A stretch of DNA of 64,000 nucleotides from Planctomycetota bacterium (GTDB lineage Bacteria > Planctomycetota > Planctomycetia > Pirellulales > Pirellulaceae), in contig JAQBZB010000009.1 of the NCBI GenBank assembly GCA_027622275.1, positions 1-64,000 on the forward strand. The letters are read 5' to 3'. The notes beneath the pieces are model-generated. The model was not told the DNA's origin. It made no database searches and saw only the letters and a list, made by a program, of their open reading frames with translations. Below, in pieces: positions 20,012 to 28,907 of the stretch. Position 1 is the first letter of the stretch. Each line of letters opens with the position of its first letter. A program made the position numbers and the translations under genes.

Positions 20012-20062
20012 CTGCTTCCTTCTTTCTGGCTCTCGACTCTCGACCCTGGACTTTCAGCTCTC

Positions 20063-21463
20063 TTAGTGGTTATGCCCGGCGTGTGGATCGACTCCGCCTC
20101 CGGCCCTGTTCTTTAACGCCAGATGCATTTGATACGCACCCTTGGCCGCGACGACATCGCCCGGTTTGATCGCGCCATCGTTGGCAATCACGGCGGCGGT
20201 TTGGTCCCGGTATTCGACGTGGACTGAGACACGATCGAAATGATCTCCATTCCGCTCATAGACGAATGCCTCGGCCCCTTCCTCGACGATCGCGCTAACA
20301 GGCAACACGATCCGATCCGGCCAAAGTTCAACCGGGACCCGTAATTCCATCCGCTGGCCAGGATTGAATCGCCAGGCAATAAATCGCCGACCATTCTCCG
20401 CCGTTTGATCGAGCGCGACTTTGTTCGGGAGAGTCAAATAGAAACGAAATGCACGCGTTTCTGCGTCCACGTGATCGGCCAAGTAAAGAAGTTTCAACCC
20501 CTGGATCACGTCCGCCTGACGCCGACCCACGACGACAGATGCTGTCACGCTGCGTGATTCGCGCGCGGCTTCGCGCAGTCGCATCGCGTCGTCCTCAAAG
20601 GCTCGACCTTCGATGTACAGCTCACAGTGGTCCGCCACGATGCACAAGAGTTGTCCCGCACTCACCTGCTCGCCAAGCTTCACGGGTAATTGCTGCACAT
20701 GGAATAAGTGTTCCTCGTCGCAGGCCTCTTCATCGTGGCTGTGGACTGGTGCGAAGACCGTTAGCGATTGCAAGAGTCGCCGACTCTTTTTAATGCCGTC
20801 AATCTGCTCCTCTTTGAGACCATGCAAGAGCAGGGCCTGCTGTTCTGCACGCAGCGACGCTTGGAGTTTCTGTTGTTCGTACTCCTGTTCGATGATGCGT
20901 TTCCCAGCGATCACGCCCTCACCCGCTGCCTTGAGTCGGTCAATCTCGCGCTGCACCACGTCGGAACTTTCGAGCGTCTGCAGGAAGCTACGCTGAGCGT
21001 TGACGACTTCCTCGTGGGTCAGCCGAATATCGAACATCGGGCTGCCTGGCTCGATGGCCGCACCCTCGACTGGATAGATGCGAGTGACAACGCCTGTCAT
21101 CGGTGCGGTGCTGTAGATCTGCGAATGACCGGGCCGCTCGACGACCATCGCCGGCAGCGTGATGCTGCGCTCGAACGTGCTGAGCGTGACCGTTGCGGGT
21201 TCAAAATCGATATTTTTGAGGCCGGTCACCGAAAACTCGATCGCCGATTCCTCGACGTGTCCCGGATGAGAGTGGTCATGTTCGTCGTGGTCGTGGCCTT
21301 TGTGATCGTCCACGACGGGTGTGGAATCTTTCTCGAAGTAGCCGCGGACTTGTGGAAGCCACAACTTGTATGTAACGCCGGCGGCCAAAACGATCGTGAT
21401 GACCAGCAAGGCCGAGACGACTGCAGGCCAGCGCTGTTTCAGTGCGTGCGTCAAATTCTTCAT
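20063..21463 (-). CDS. RND periplasmic adaptor (HlyD/CusB-like)
   Basis: KNLTHALKQRWPAVVSALLVITIVLAAGVTYKLW anchor; GVVTRIYPVEGAAIEPGSPMFDIRL; His-rich linker DDHKGHDHDEHDHSHPGH. Confidence 0.92.
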   Translation of the reverse strand: MKNLTHALKQRWPAVVSALLVITIVLAAGVTYKLWLPQVRGYFEKDSTPVVDDHKGHDHDEHDHSHPGHVEESAIEFSVTGLKNIDFEPATVTLSTFERSITLPAMVVERPGHSQIYSTAPMTGVVTRIYPVEGAAIEPGSPMFDIRLTHEEVVNAQRSFLQTLESSDVVQREIDRLKAAGEGVIAGKRIIEQEYEQQKLQASLRAEQQALLLHGLKEEQIDGIKKSRRLLQSLTVFAPVHSHDEEACDEEHLFHVQQLPVKLGEQVSAGQLLCIVADHCELYIEGRAFEDDAMRLREAARESRSVTASVVVGRRQADVIQGLKLLYLADHVDAETRAFRFYLTLPNKVALDQTAENGRRFIAWRFNPGQRMELRVPVELWPDRIVLPVSAIVEEGAEAFVYERNGDHFDRVSVHVEYRDQTAAVIANDGAIKPGDVVAAKGAYQMHLALKNRAGGGVDPHAGHNH

Positions 21464-21476
21464 GGGTATCTCAAAT

Positions 21477-21597
21477 AGCGGAGAGGCGAGAGTGGAGAGC
21501 GGAGAGCCAGACAGCAGAAGATAGAGGGGGAATAGCGATCACCAGAACTCACGAAACCACTCTGGCTCTCAGCTCTCCGCCCTCAGCTCTTCGCTTT
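21477..21597. repeat. Intergenic hairpin repeat (GCGGAGAGGCGAGAGTGGAGAGCGGAGAGCCAGA / TCTGGCTCTCAGCTCTCCGCCCTCAGCTCTTCGC)
   Basis: Inverted arms flanking an approximately 50 nt spacer; sequence variant of the GAGTC repeat family. Confidence 0.75.
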
Positions 21598-22144
21598 AGA
21601 CAAGCAGTACGTGCAGCGCAAGATGCGTGCGCAAAGAGGTGCCAGCGACAGAGAGCGGCTGGTCGAGACTGCGATCAAGGTGGGAGCGAAACGAGACGAC
21701 GTTGCCCTCGGTAGCAACCATTTCCAGCGGGCAGAGATTGGCGACAAACTCACCGACTTCGTCTGGCGCAGGCTGACTCTGGACAAAGGTGCAATGATCA
21801 CCGGCGCATTGATGCCGCTGCCCGTGGCCGCCACCTTCGGGGACGTGCCCAGCTCCGTCCACCGAGCCTTCCGTCATATCGTCGTGGCGATGCGTGCCGC
21901 ACGGGCATGCTTCGGCGGTCGCTGTCGGTTCGGAGCAGCAGTTCGCTTCACACGCATGTGCATGATGCATACAGCAGCCAAATGCCATATGCATGACTAG
22001 CAGGAACGTCGTGAACTGTGGCAAGAGAAACTGCACGTAGGACTCCAAACGAGAAACACGCGAACACGTAATGATTGGCGTTTCACGGGTTCCGGTCAAC
22101 GCCGGAAACTTCGTGAGTCGGATTGGAATCGGGAAGTTCATCAT
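21596..22144 (-). CDS. Small Cys/His-rich probable exported protein
   Basis: FLLVMHMAFGCCMHHAHACEANCCSEPTATAEACPCGTHRHDD; upstream of the adaptor on the same strand; start uncertain. Confidence 0.55.
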   Translation of the reverse strand: MMNFPIPIRLTKFPALTGTRETPIITCSRVSRLESYVQFLLPQFTTFLLVMHMAFGCCMHHAHACEANCCSEPTATAEACPCGTHRHDDMTEGSVDGAGHVPEGGGHGQRHQCAGDHCTFVQSQPAPDEVGEFVANLCPLEMVATEGNVVSFRSHLDRSLDQPLSVAGTSLRTHLALHVLLV

Positions 22145-22157
22145 AAAGTCTAGCTCA

Positions 22158-22346
22158 CTACGCGGCCTGCTTGGCTCGTCTTCCTGACCTCAGAGGGATT
22201 TCGAATTCGCGAGCAATCTTGCTTAAAGTCTGCTGGCAAACGGAGATTCTCGACTTCCGCCGGGCTCCGCGAATGCCGTGTTCTCGGATCAGTTCCGCCA
22301 AGTACTGGCGGTCCTGTTGGGTAAATGTTGGTGGGCGGCCTTGCAT
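22158..22346 (-). CDS. Small probable HTH DNA-binding protein
   Basis: MQGRPPTFTQQDRQYLAELIREHGIRGARRKSRISVCQQTLSKIAREFEIPLRSGRRAKQAA; HTH-like spacing. Confidence 0.5.
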   Translation of the reverse strand: MQGRPPTFTQQDRQYLAELIREHGIRGARRKSRISVCQQTLSKIAREFEIPLRSGRRAKQAA

Positions 22347-22372
22347 AATTGATTGCCTCCATTCGTTTCAAT

Positions 22373-23393
22373 TCACGGTGCCGAGGCACTGCCATTCTCC
22401 AAACTGTCCTTCAGTAACAGCCCCTCGATCTCGACCACTGCCGCCCATAGTTCCCCCAAAGCTTCGACGTATGCCAAGTTGTTTTGGAAGTAGGTGCGTT
22501 GAGCGGTCAGGAGATCGAGGTAGCCGATCTCGCCCGCCTGGTATCCCTGGCGTACGAATTCGAGCGTTGCCTGTGAGTTAGCGAGGATGCCTTCCGGCTT
22601 CGAGTAGGCCTGCATCTGGTTTCTCGCCGATGCGTAGCGCTGATAGACGCCAGCCAACCGTCGCTTGAGGCTTAGTTCCAATTGTCCCACCGCCCGTTCG
22701 GCGGCGACCAACTCGGACTGGGCTTGCCGAATTCCTCCCTGGTTTCGGTTCAGCCAGGGAATTGGCATCGACACCTGAAGATTGCCGTTGCTGCTGCCCG
22801 TGCCGTTGTCACTTTGCAGAATGGCTTGCACGTCCACGTTAGGAATCGGTTCGGCATAGGCTCGATCGCGCCTGCTCGATCTCCTGGTCTACGATGGCAC
22901 GGTTCAGCCGCAATTTGTGGCCTCGCACAAATTTCTGTTGGATGTACACACCCTGCTGTTCCGCTTGCCCGTGGCTGCCGATCTGCTGGCCGGAGTAGCC
23001 AAGTGTCGTGTTTGGCGGCAAGCCAACTTGAACCCACTTACCACGAGTTGCGTCAACAAGTGCCTGGGCTTTGGCCAATGCCGGATTGAAGGAGATCGCC
23101 ATTTCTTCGAGTTCCGCCAGCGTCAATTCCGAAGTTGCTGGCGATGGGATATCGAGCGGTTCGGGTACGATCACCGGTTGCGCTGGCTGAATGTGGGCAA
23201 CCGGTTGCACTCGCATGGCTGGTACACCGAGCGGAGCTTGCGGACTTTCAAACGAGTTGGGAGCCTGACCGGAGTTCGCGTGGTTCGGTCCAACCATTTC
23301 GCGACTCGCATCGATTGAGTGTTGCCGTCCTGCCGTCTGGCAGCCAGCGCACAGGCACAGCGCGGCTACGACTATGATTCTTGTGGCTGCCAT
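22373..23393 (-). pseudogene. TolC/CusC-like outer-membrane factor with internal deletion and frameshift
   Basis: ORF halves 22839..23495 and 22373..22837 match the two ends of the intact TolC at 45005-46450, but the middle is missing and the frame changes at about 22835-22885. Confidence 0.85.
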
Positions 23394-23556
23394 AGGTACT
23401 CTGTCCGTGGAATTCTCGAAATGATGAACTGATTGCTGAACTGTGTCCGAGTCGGTTCCGATCGTTGACGGGAGTCGAGCGATGCGGAAACACATGGATC
23501 ATCGATCGCGAGTGTAAAGCCCCGCCTTCAAGTCGAAGGCATCGCTCGCGGAGCAA

Positions 23557-23997
23557 TCATGCCAAGAAGCGGCAGAGAACGGCGCAGACCTGCTGCGGTG
23601 ATTTGGGGATGGGCGGAGCGGCGGCTAACGCGGGCCGTGAATCATTCGTATCAATAACGGGACTCCAGGAGACAACCGGCTCGTCTCCAGTTGCCAAAGG
23701 CATCAGCTCACATATCTGCAAAAGAGCCTGCGCTGGTCGCCGACACCAGCAACCAGTCGGACAATTGCATGGGGCGACCGGTACCCCGACTTCATCCAAG
23801 TCCATGCCGCGAGACGCGTCTCGGCGAGACTCCGACTGTGAGACCCTCTTGGCGCAGCAAACTTGTGAATCCGATTCGCTTGCTGCGTGACAGACACCGA
23901 GATGGCACACGATTGGCGACCCCTGCAATACCTGCAGCGATGCGAGCACGGCCGTCAGCCAAACCAGGCATTTCGGTGCTCGTCTGACGGTCGGCAT
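23557..23997 (-). CDS. Small exported Cys-rich protein
   Basis: MPTVRRAPKCLVWLTAVLASLQVLQGSPIVCHLGVCHA leader; CNCPTGCWCRR. Confidence 0.6.
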   Translation of the reverse strand: MPTVRRAPKCLVWLTAVLASLQVLQGSPIVCHLGVCHAASESDSQVCCAKRVSQSESRRDASRGMDLDEVGVPVAPCNCPTGCWCRRPAQALLQICELMPLATGDEPVVSWSPVIDTNDSRPALAAAPPIPKSPQQVCAVLCRFLA

Positions 23998-24246
23998 CGG
24001 ATCGTTCTCGAATGAATATGCACAATATCCGCTCTTCCTGTATCGGCTGTAGGGATATTGTCGCTTCAGTGATTTTGCCCGCTTGCTGGCTGGCAACGCC
24101 CACCTCACCACGCGAACCCTTCTTTGATTTGATTCGACGATCTTGTCCACGTCAGCGCAGGGTTAAGATAAACATTAATCGTCAAGCAGCATCGCCCGCA
24201 AAGTCGATACAACCGGAAAGGTTTGCCAATTCTTCCGGGTCACATT

Positions 24247-25632
24247 ATGCGCGCATGGCTCCTATTTATGTTGCTAGCGGCTGGTGCCTCGGGTTGCAGA
24301 ACCTGCTGCCCGCCCGTTGAGCCGTGCATCGAAGCGCGCATTGCTCATGTGGCTGACGTTCACGCAATTCCAGAGCGATTGCCGCCGACGTCACTGTCTC
24401 CCGAACTTTCCAACCAGCCGCATTTGCCTGATCTCTGGAGTCTGGCCATCGAAACAAACCCGGCACTCCGCGAGGCAGCGGCCGGACTCGAAGCGGCGCG
24501 GGGCCGATTGTTGCAATCGAGCCTCTACCTCAACCCCGACTTCACGTACTCGGAAACCGGGCTGGGAGACAGCCGCCATGCAGCGGGGATTTTGAATCTA
24601 CAGATTCGTCAAGAGATCATCACGGCTGGCAAACGTCGGCTCGACATTGCCTCCGCTTCGAGGGGCACGGACGTGGCGTATCTGGCGTTGGTGAACCGCA
24701 AGTTCGACGTGCTCGGCCGCATTCGTCGGGCTTACTTCGACTACGTGGCGCTGGGCCACATTCTCGACGTGAATGACGAAGTGGTCGCGTCGCTGGCCCG
24801 CGACACGGAAACAACGCGAAAGTTAGTCGAGGACGTGAAGAGCCGGCCGCCCGTTGACCTCGTGCGAATGAGAGCCCTCTTGGAGGACGCCGAAGCAGCG
24901 CGGGTGCTCACGGAGGCCGCGTTTGCGGCCAGTTGGAAACAACTGGCGGCCGAGGTGGGTGTGCCGGAGCTTGCCGCGCCGCCGGAGCGGCCACCATTCT
25001 TCGAGGCGCTGCCGGACCTGGACGAAGTTCTCGTGGCCGAGCGGGTGCAATCTGCGAACACTGAGTTGAAACAATTGGCGATGCAGATCGAGCAGGCGCG
25101 GGCGCAGCTTGCGCGGGCCGAGGTTGCTGCTGTGCCAAACGTAACCATTGGGGCCGGCTACCGAAACAATTTCACCGCCGGTCAGCCCGGAGCGATTGTG
25201 AGTGCCCAGGTGCCGCTCCCGTTCTGGGATCGCAAACAGGGTCTGGTGCGTGAATCGCAGGCTCGACTAGTGCAGACAACCGCCATCCTGCGAAGCGCCG
25301 AGACGCGTTTGAGCCGCGATACGGCCAACGCCTATGGCCGGTATCTGGGGTTCAAGGAGCAGGAAGACCGGCTGACGCGAAAGGTACTGCCGCTGCTGGA
25401 AGAGGGCCTCAAGGCGGTACAAGATTTATACGCCGGAGGCGATCCGAAGCGTTCTTTCGCCGACGTGTTGCTCGCGCAGCAAAACTTGAATTCCACCAAA
25501 CTGCGGCGGGCCGACGTGCGCCGCAATCTGTTGCAAGCCTACGCTGACCTGCAAGCCCTCATGCAATTGGACGTGGATGAGGCCCCCGCGGCCGTTCCAG
25601 CACCCGAGGAGATTCCTCCGCCGCGAAGATGA
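24247..25632 (+). CDS. TolC-family outer-membrane efflux lipoprotein
   Basis: MRAWLLFMLLAAGASGCRTCC lipobox; LWSLAIETNPALREAAAGLEAARGRLLQ; coiled-coil TolC repeats. Confidence 0.9.
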   Translation: MRAWLLFMLLAAGASGCRTCCPPVEPCIEARIAHVADVHAIPERLPPTSLSPELSNQPHLPDLWSLAIETNPALREAAAGLEAARGRLLQSSLYLNPDFTYSETGLGDSRHAAGILNLQIRQEIITAGKRRLDIASASRGTDVAYLALVNRKFDVLGRIRRAYFDYVALGHILDVNDEVVASLARDTETTRKLVEDVKSRPPVDLVRMRALLEDAEAARVLTEAAFAASWKQLAAEVGVPELAAPPERPPFFEALPDLDEVLVAERVQSANTELKQLAMQIEQARAQLARAEVAAVPNVTIGAGYRNNFTAGQPGAIVSAQVPLPFWDRKQGLVRESQARLVQTTAILRSAETRLSRDTANAYGRYLGFKEQEDRLTRKVLPLLEEGLKAVQDLYAGGDPKRSFADVLLAQQNLNSTKLRRADVRRNLLQAYADLQALMQLDVDEAPAAVPAPEEIPPPRR

Positions 25633-25744
25633 TCGCTCGCCACCGCAAGATGACACGATTGTCATCTTGTCGTCATCAGGCTATCAGGTTGCGTCGCTAG
25701 ATTGCTAGAATCAAATGTCCCTTTATCTACTGACCCGAAAATCC

Positions 25745-26968
25745 ATGAAACGGTTTCTCGTCATCTCGACGCTCATTTGCCTTGCGGCTATCGCGGGATG
25801 GTTCGCGCATGGCGTGTGGTCAAAGCAGCGAGGAACCAATGGCAGTCAACCTGAAGCAGCAACCGTTCGCGTCCGATCTGGTCGCATCGAACAAGCGATC
25901 AAGGCCCGCGGGATCGTCAAGCCCGCCCCGAACGCGCTCGTTCGCGTCGGGTTTCCGATGCCGAAGGACGTCTCACGGCGGATTATCGAGTTGCCGTGGG
26001 TGGAAGGCGACGCGGTCAAAGCGGGTGAAACGCTCGCACAACTAGACGTCTCTGATCTACAGGCCACACTCGCGCAGCTTACGACCGAATCGAAGGTATT
26101 CGAGCAGAAGCTGGTCGCCGCCAAGGCGATTGAGCCAGTGGAAATCAAGGCCGCGGAGGCACGCCTGGCCGCCGCGGAAGCACACCAATCGCACACGAAG
26201 CGCGTTCATGAACGTCTCGCCAAACTCGTGGGCACAACGAGCGCCGCGAGCACCCTCGAAACGGAAACGGCACTCAACGATTACGACGTCGCCCAAGCCC
26301 AACTGGCGGAGTCGAAGGCCGCACTTCAGCAAGTCAAGGAGAAGTTCCGCACGGATATCCTCGTGCTCGAATCGCAGCTCGCCAATTCGCAAGCGGTGAT
26401 TCGCAACAGCGAAGTCCAAATTCGCTGGAGCACGCTCATCGCGCCGATAGACGGTCAGATTCTCATGGTGAACCAGCATCAGGGAGAGCTGACCAGCAAC
26501 AATCCCGCGAATCCCGTGCTGACGATGCTCGACCTGGCACAGCTCCAACTTCACCTGTACGTGGATGAGTCGGACTTCGGGCGCGTGCAGGTAGCGCAAC
26601 GCGTCACCTTCCGCGTTGACTCCTATCCTGGCGAGATCATCGCAGGGAACATTGTGCGTCTGTTGCCGCAGCCGATCTTGCAGGAGAACGTCGTTTACTA
26701 CCTGGCCGTCGTGGAGATTGACGCCGCGCAGAGGTCGCTCTTGCGCCCTGAGATGACGGCGCTCGCATATGTCCAAACAGCGGCGCGGGAAAACGCGCTG
26801 ACCCTGCCACTCACCGCCGTCAAATCGCGGTCGGATGGCTGGTTCGTCATGGTGCCGGCGGAAGGTGGGCCGGTCGAGAAGAGCGTCAAGATCGGCCCGA
26901 AGTCGGAAGGCCGCGCCGAAATCGTGGACGGTCTGAAAGCCGGCGATGAAGTGCTGGAAGAACCGTAG
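25745..26968 (+). CDS. Periplasmic adaptor (MacA/HlyD-like)
   Basis: MKRFLVISTLICLAAIAGWFAHGVW anchor; VRSGRIEQAIKARGIVKPAPNALVRVG; STLIAPIDGQILMVNQHQGELTSNN. Confidence 0.9.
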   Translation: MKRFLVISTLICLAAIAGWFAHGVWSKQRGTNGSQPEAATVRVRSGRIEQAIKARGIVKPAPNALVRVGFPMPKDVSRRIIELPWVEGDAVKAGETLAQLDVSDLQATLAQLTTESKVFEQKLVAAKAIEPVEIKAAEARLAAAEAHQSHTKRVHERLAKLVGTTSAASTLETETALNDYDVAQAQLAESKAALQQVKEKFRTDILVLESQLANSQAVIRNSEVQIRWSTLIAPIDGQILMVNQHQGELTSNNPANPVLTMLDLAQLQLHLYVDESDFGRVQVAQRVTFRVDSYPGEIIAGNIVRLLPQPILQENVVYYLAVVEIDAAQRSLLRPEMTALAYVQTAARENALTLPLTAVKSRSDGWFVMVPAEGGPVEKSVKIGPKSEGRAEIVDGLKAGDEVLEEP

Positions 26969-26994
26969 GAAACGCAAACAATGCCTTTGATTTC

Positions 26995-27027
26995 AGAAGC
27001 CCGGCTTCTCAAACAAGCCGGGCTTCT
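26995..27027. terminator. Perfect 13-bp stem hairpin after adaptor stop (terminator or REP-like)
   Basis: AGAAGCCCGGCTT-ctcaaac-AAGCCGGGCTTCT, 27 nt after the stop codon; no strong U-tract. Confidence 0.5.
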
Positions 27028-27280
27028 GAAAAAGCGGGGTCTCGCGTACTGGTACGCTCTGTTTCCGGTTCACCGATTGGTCTTCGCTGGCATGTCGAGA
27101 AACATCGCCCGCGCGGCCGCCCGGCAGACAGCAAGCGAGGAACCAGCGCCAATTCCAGTGGACCAGGGCCGGGCGAAGGGAAGGTTCGAGAATTCACTGG
27201 CTTTGCAGTGGGATGGAATGGAAAGTGACGTTCCAGGTAGTTTCCGGGTGTGGTATCTTCGCGCAAAGAGGTAATGCATT

Positions 27281-27811
27281 GTGGCAACCAGAAAACGTCG
27301 AACGCGTGAACACATTATCGCGGACCTTGGCGTAAATTACGTCGAACGCCAAGTGCTCAAATGCGGTCACGCAGTGAATCGCACGAGTCCAGGTCAGGAT
27401 TATGGCGTCGACTTGGTTGTCTTGACGTTCGATGAGAATTGCGAACTTGAAAACGGGCAGATCGAGATTCAAGTTCGTGCGACTGAGCAAGTCAAACCGC
27501 TAAAGAGCGGTGAAGTATTTGCTCAACGATTGGAAACCGCGCATGTCAGCCATTGGGTCATGCAGCCGTTTCCAGTCATTCTCGCCGTCTACGACGCTTC
27601 GCAAGAACGAGCGTGGTGGCTGAACATTCAACAGGCTGCCGAGCAACGTCAGCTCGACGATCTCGGCGAGAGCGTTACCGTTCACCTTCCCTTCGCCAAC
27701 GAGTTCACAGAATCGGCAGTCGAGCAATTCCGCGCCGACCGCGATGTGATGCTTAAACAACTGCAACAGTCGATCGCCAATCGCGATCAACAAGGAGATA
27801 GCCATGAATGA
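27281..27811 (+). CDS. DUF4365-like protein
   Basis: REHIIADLGVNYVERQVLKCGHAVNRTSPGQDYGVDLVVLTFD...IEIQVRAT pattern. Confidence 0.75.
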   Translation: MATRKRRTREHIIADLGVNYVERQVLKCGHAVNRTSPGQDYGVDLVVLTFDENCELENGQIEIQVRATEQVKPLKSGEVFAQRLETAHVSHWVMQPFPVILAVYDASQERAWWLNIQQAAEQRQLDDLGESVTVHLPFANEFTESAVEQFRADRDVMLKQLQQSIANRDQQGDSHE

Positions 27812-28070
27812 AGTTGAGGTCACTTATCAGTCGCTTTTCGATCTGTTGTTGCGACTTGGATTCGAGGATGTCTCCAGCGCCACGCCATCTCGTCGCGTTT
27901 TTCGCCACCAACCAACCGACACGCTGCTCGCCTTTGCCGAGCAACCGGCAGGCAACCACGTCCGCGAAGCGGAACTCATCGCCACGCAACAGCAACTCGA
28001 CTACCGCGGGCTCCTCAGCGAATCAGAGTTCGAACAGAAGATTGGGGCAGCGGTCGATGCCCAGACCTGA
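27804..28070 (+). CDS. Hypothetical 88-aa protein (degraded homolog at about 33.1 kb)
   Basis: ORF overlaps 27281-27811 by 8 nt; QQQLDYRGLLSESEFEQKIGAA resembles KQLDLRGMLAEQNFDRKLEAA on the minus strand at about 33.05 kb. Confidence 0.6.
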   Translation: MNEVEVTYQSLFDLLLRLGFEDVSSATPSRRVFRHQPTDTLLAFAEQPAGNHVREAELIATQQQLDYRGLLSESEFEQKIGAAVDAQT

Positions 28071-28087
28071 GCCCTGCGCATACGGCA

Positions 28088-28192
28088 GGGGTGGTCGCCA
28101 CCTACAACGTGAGCGACTTTCGCTCGCCGGATTTGACACCGCATGGCTGGACCGTCATGACGCCCCGGGAATTCCTCGCCCACTATTCATAA
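28088..28192 (+). pseudogene. C-terminal remnant of PIN-domain toxin
   Basis: In-frame GVVATYNVSDFRSPDLTPHGWTVMTPREFLAHYS* matches PIN C-terminal pattern; no N-terminus. Confidence 0.7.
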
Positions 28193-28202
28193 GGAAAACA
28201 CA

Positions 28203-28469
28203 ATGGCCACGCTATCGCTGCGCATGCGAGACGACCTGAAACAAAAGGCCCAGCAGCTTGCCAAAGAGCAGGGCGTCTCGCTCAACGCTTTCATAAACGC
28301 CACCCTCGCCGCCACGATCGCCCAGCAGGAAACGCTGACGTTTTTCAGCGACCGGCTGAAAGACGTGGACCAGGAAACGCTCCACCGGCGCGTCATGAAG
28401 TTCATGCGAAAAACGCGACGCGGCAAAGAACCGAGCGTTGAGGAAATCGAACGGGCGGTGCGCGGTTAA
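28203..28469 (+). CDS. RHH-type antitoxin-like protein
   Basis: MATLSLRMRDDLKQKAQQLAKEQGVSLNAFINATLAATIA is a CopG/RHH-like N-terminus. Confidence 0.75.
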   Translation: MATLSLRMRDDLKQKAQQLAKEQGVSLNAFINATLAATIAQQETLTFFSDRLKDVDQETLHRRVMKFMRKTRRGKEPSVEEIERAVRG

Positions 28470-28487
28470 CTGGTTTGGGTTGATCTG

Positions 28488-28675
28488 GTGAACCAGCCGC
28501 CAACAGATTCCGAACTCGCAGCCTTGCGTCTTCGTGTGCATCGCGGATTCCTGTTGGTGACCAGCGCTGGATCGAAAGCACTTCAAAACAGCTTGGCCTG
28601 GACTCGACGCTACGACCGCGCGGTCGGCCAAAGAAGGAAAACGAGAAATCAGGACGACCCATGATCTCTATTTAG
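28488..28675 (+). pseudogene. C-terminal remnant of RAYT/Y1 transposase
   Basis: VNQPPTDSELAALR then, after a frameshift, GDQRWIESTSKQLGLDSTLRPRGRPKKENEKSG. Confidence 0.65.
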
Positions 28676-28687
28676 CATCTCTAAATT

Positions 28688-28739
28688 TGGTGGCGGTCAC
28701 CTTTTCCAGCACCTGGTGGCGGTCACCTTTTCCAGCACC
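28688..28739. repeat. 26-bp perfect tandem duplication TGGTGGCGGTCACCTTTTCCAGCACC x2
   Basis: Direct read; core GGTGGCGGTCACC is near-palindromic. Confidence 0.95.
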
Positions 28740-28797
28740 CCCGCAGTTTCGCGGCGGGCTGTTCCAGGCTGGCCAGTTCGCGTTTCGGGGGGTGATG

Positions 28798-28866
28798 GCG
28801 TCAGGTCTTGAGTTTTAACTTTTCCTAAGAGGCGGCGGTCCAAAGTTAAAAGTCAAGACCTGACGC
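28798..28866. repeat. REP-like hairpin, 25-bp arms, 24/25 paired
   Basis: GCGTCAGGTCTTGAGTTTTAACTTT (28798-28822) / AAAGTTAAAAGTCAAGACCTGACGC (28842-28866). Confidence 0.95.
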
Positions 28867-28907
28867 TGATTCTCCGCCCGACACAATGAGTCATCTGCGC
28901 AACGCTG

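Noticed and set aside
26981-27274. 97-aa ORF after the MacA-like adaptor
   Set aside because: Begins within the AGAAGCCCGGCTT hairpin and has no convincing protein features.
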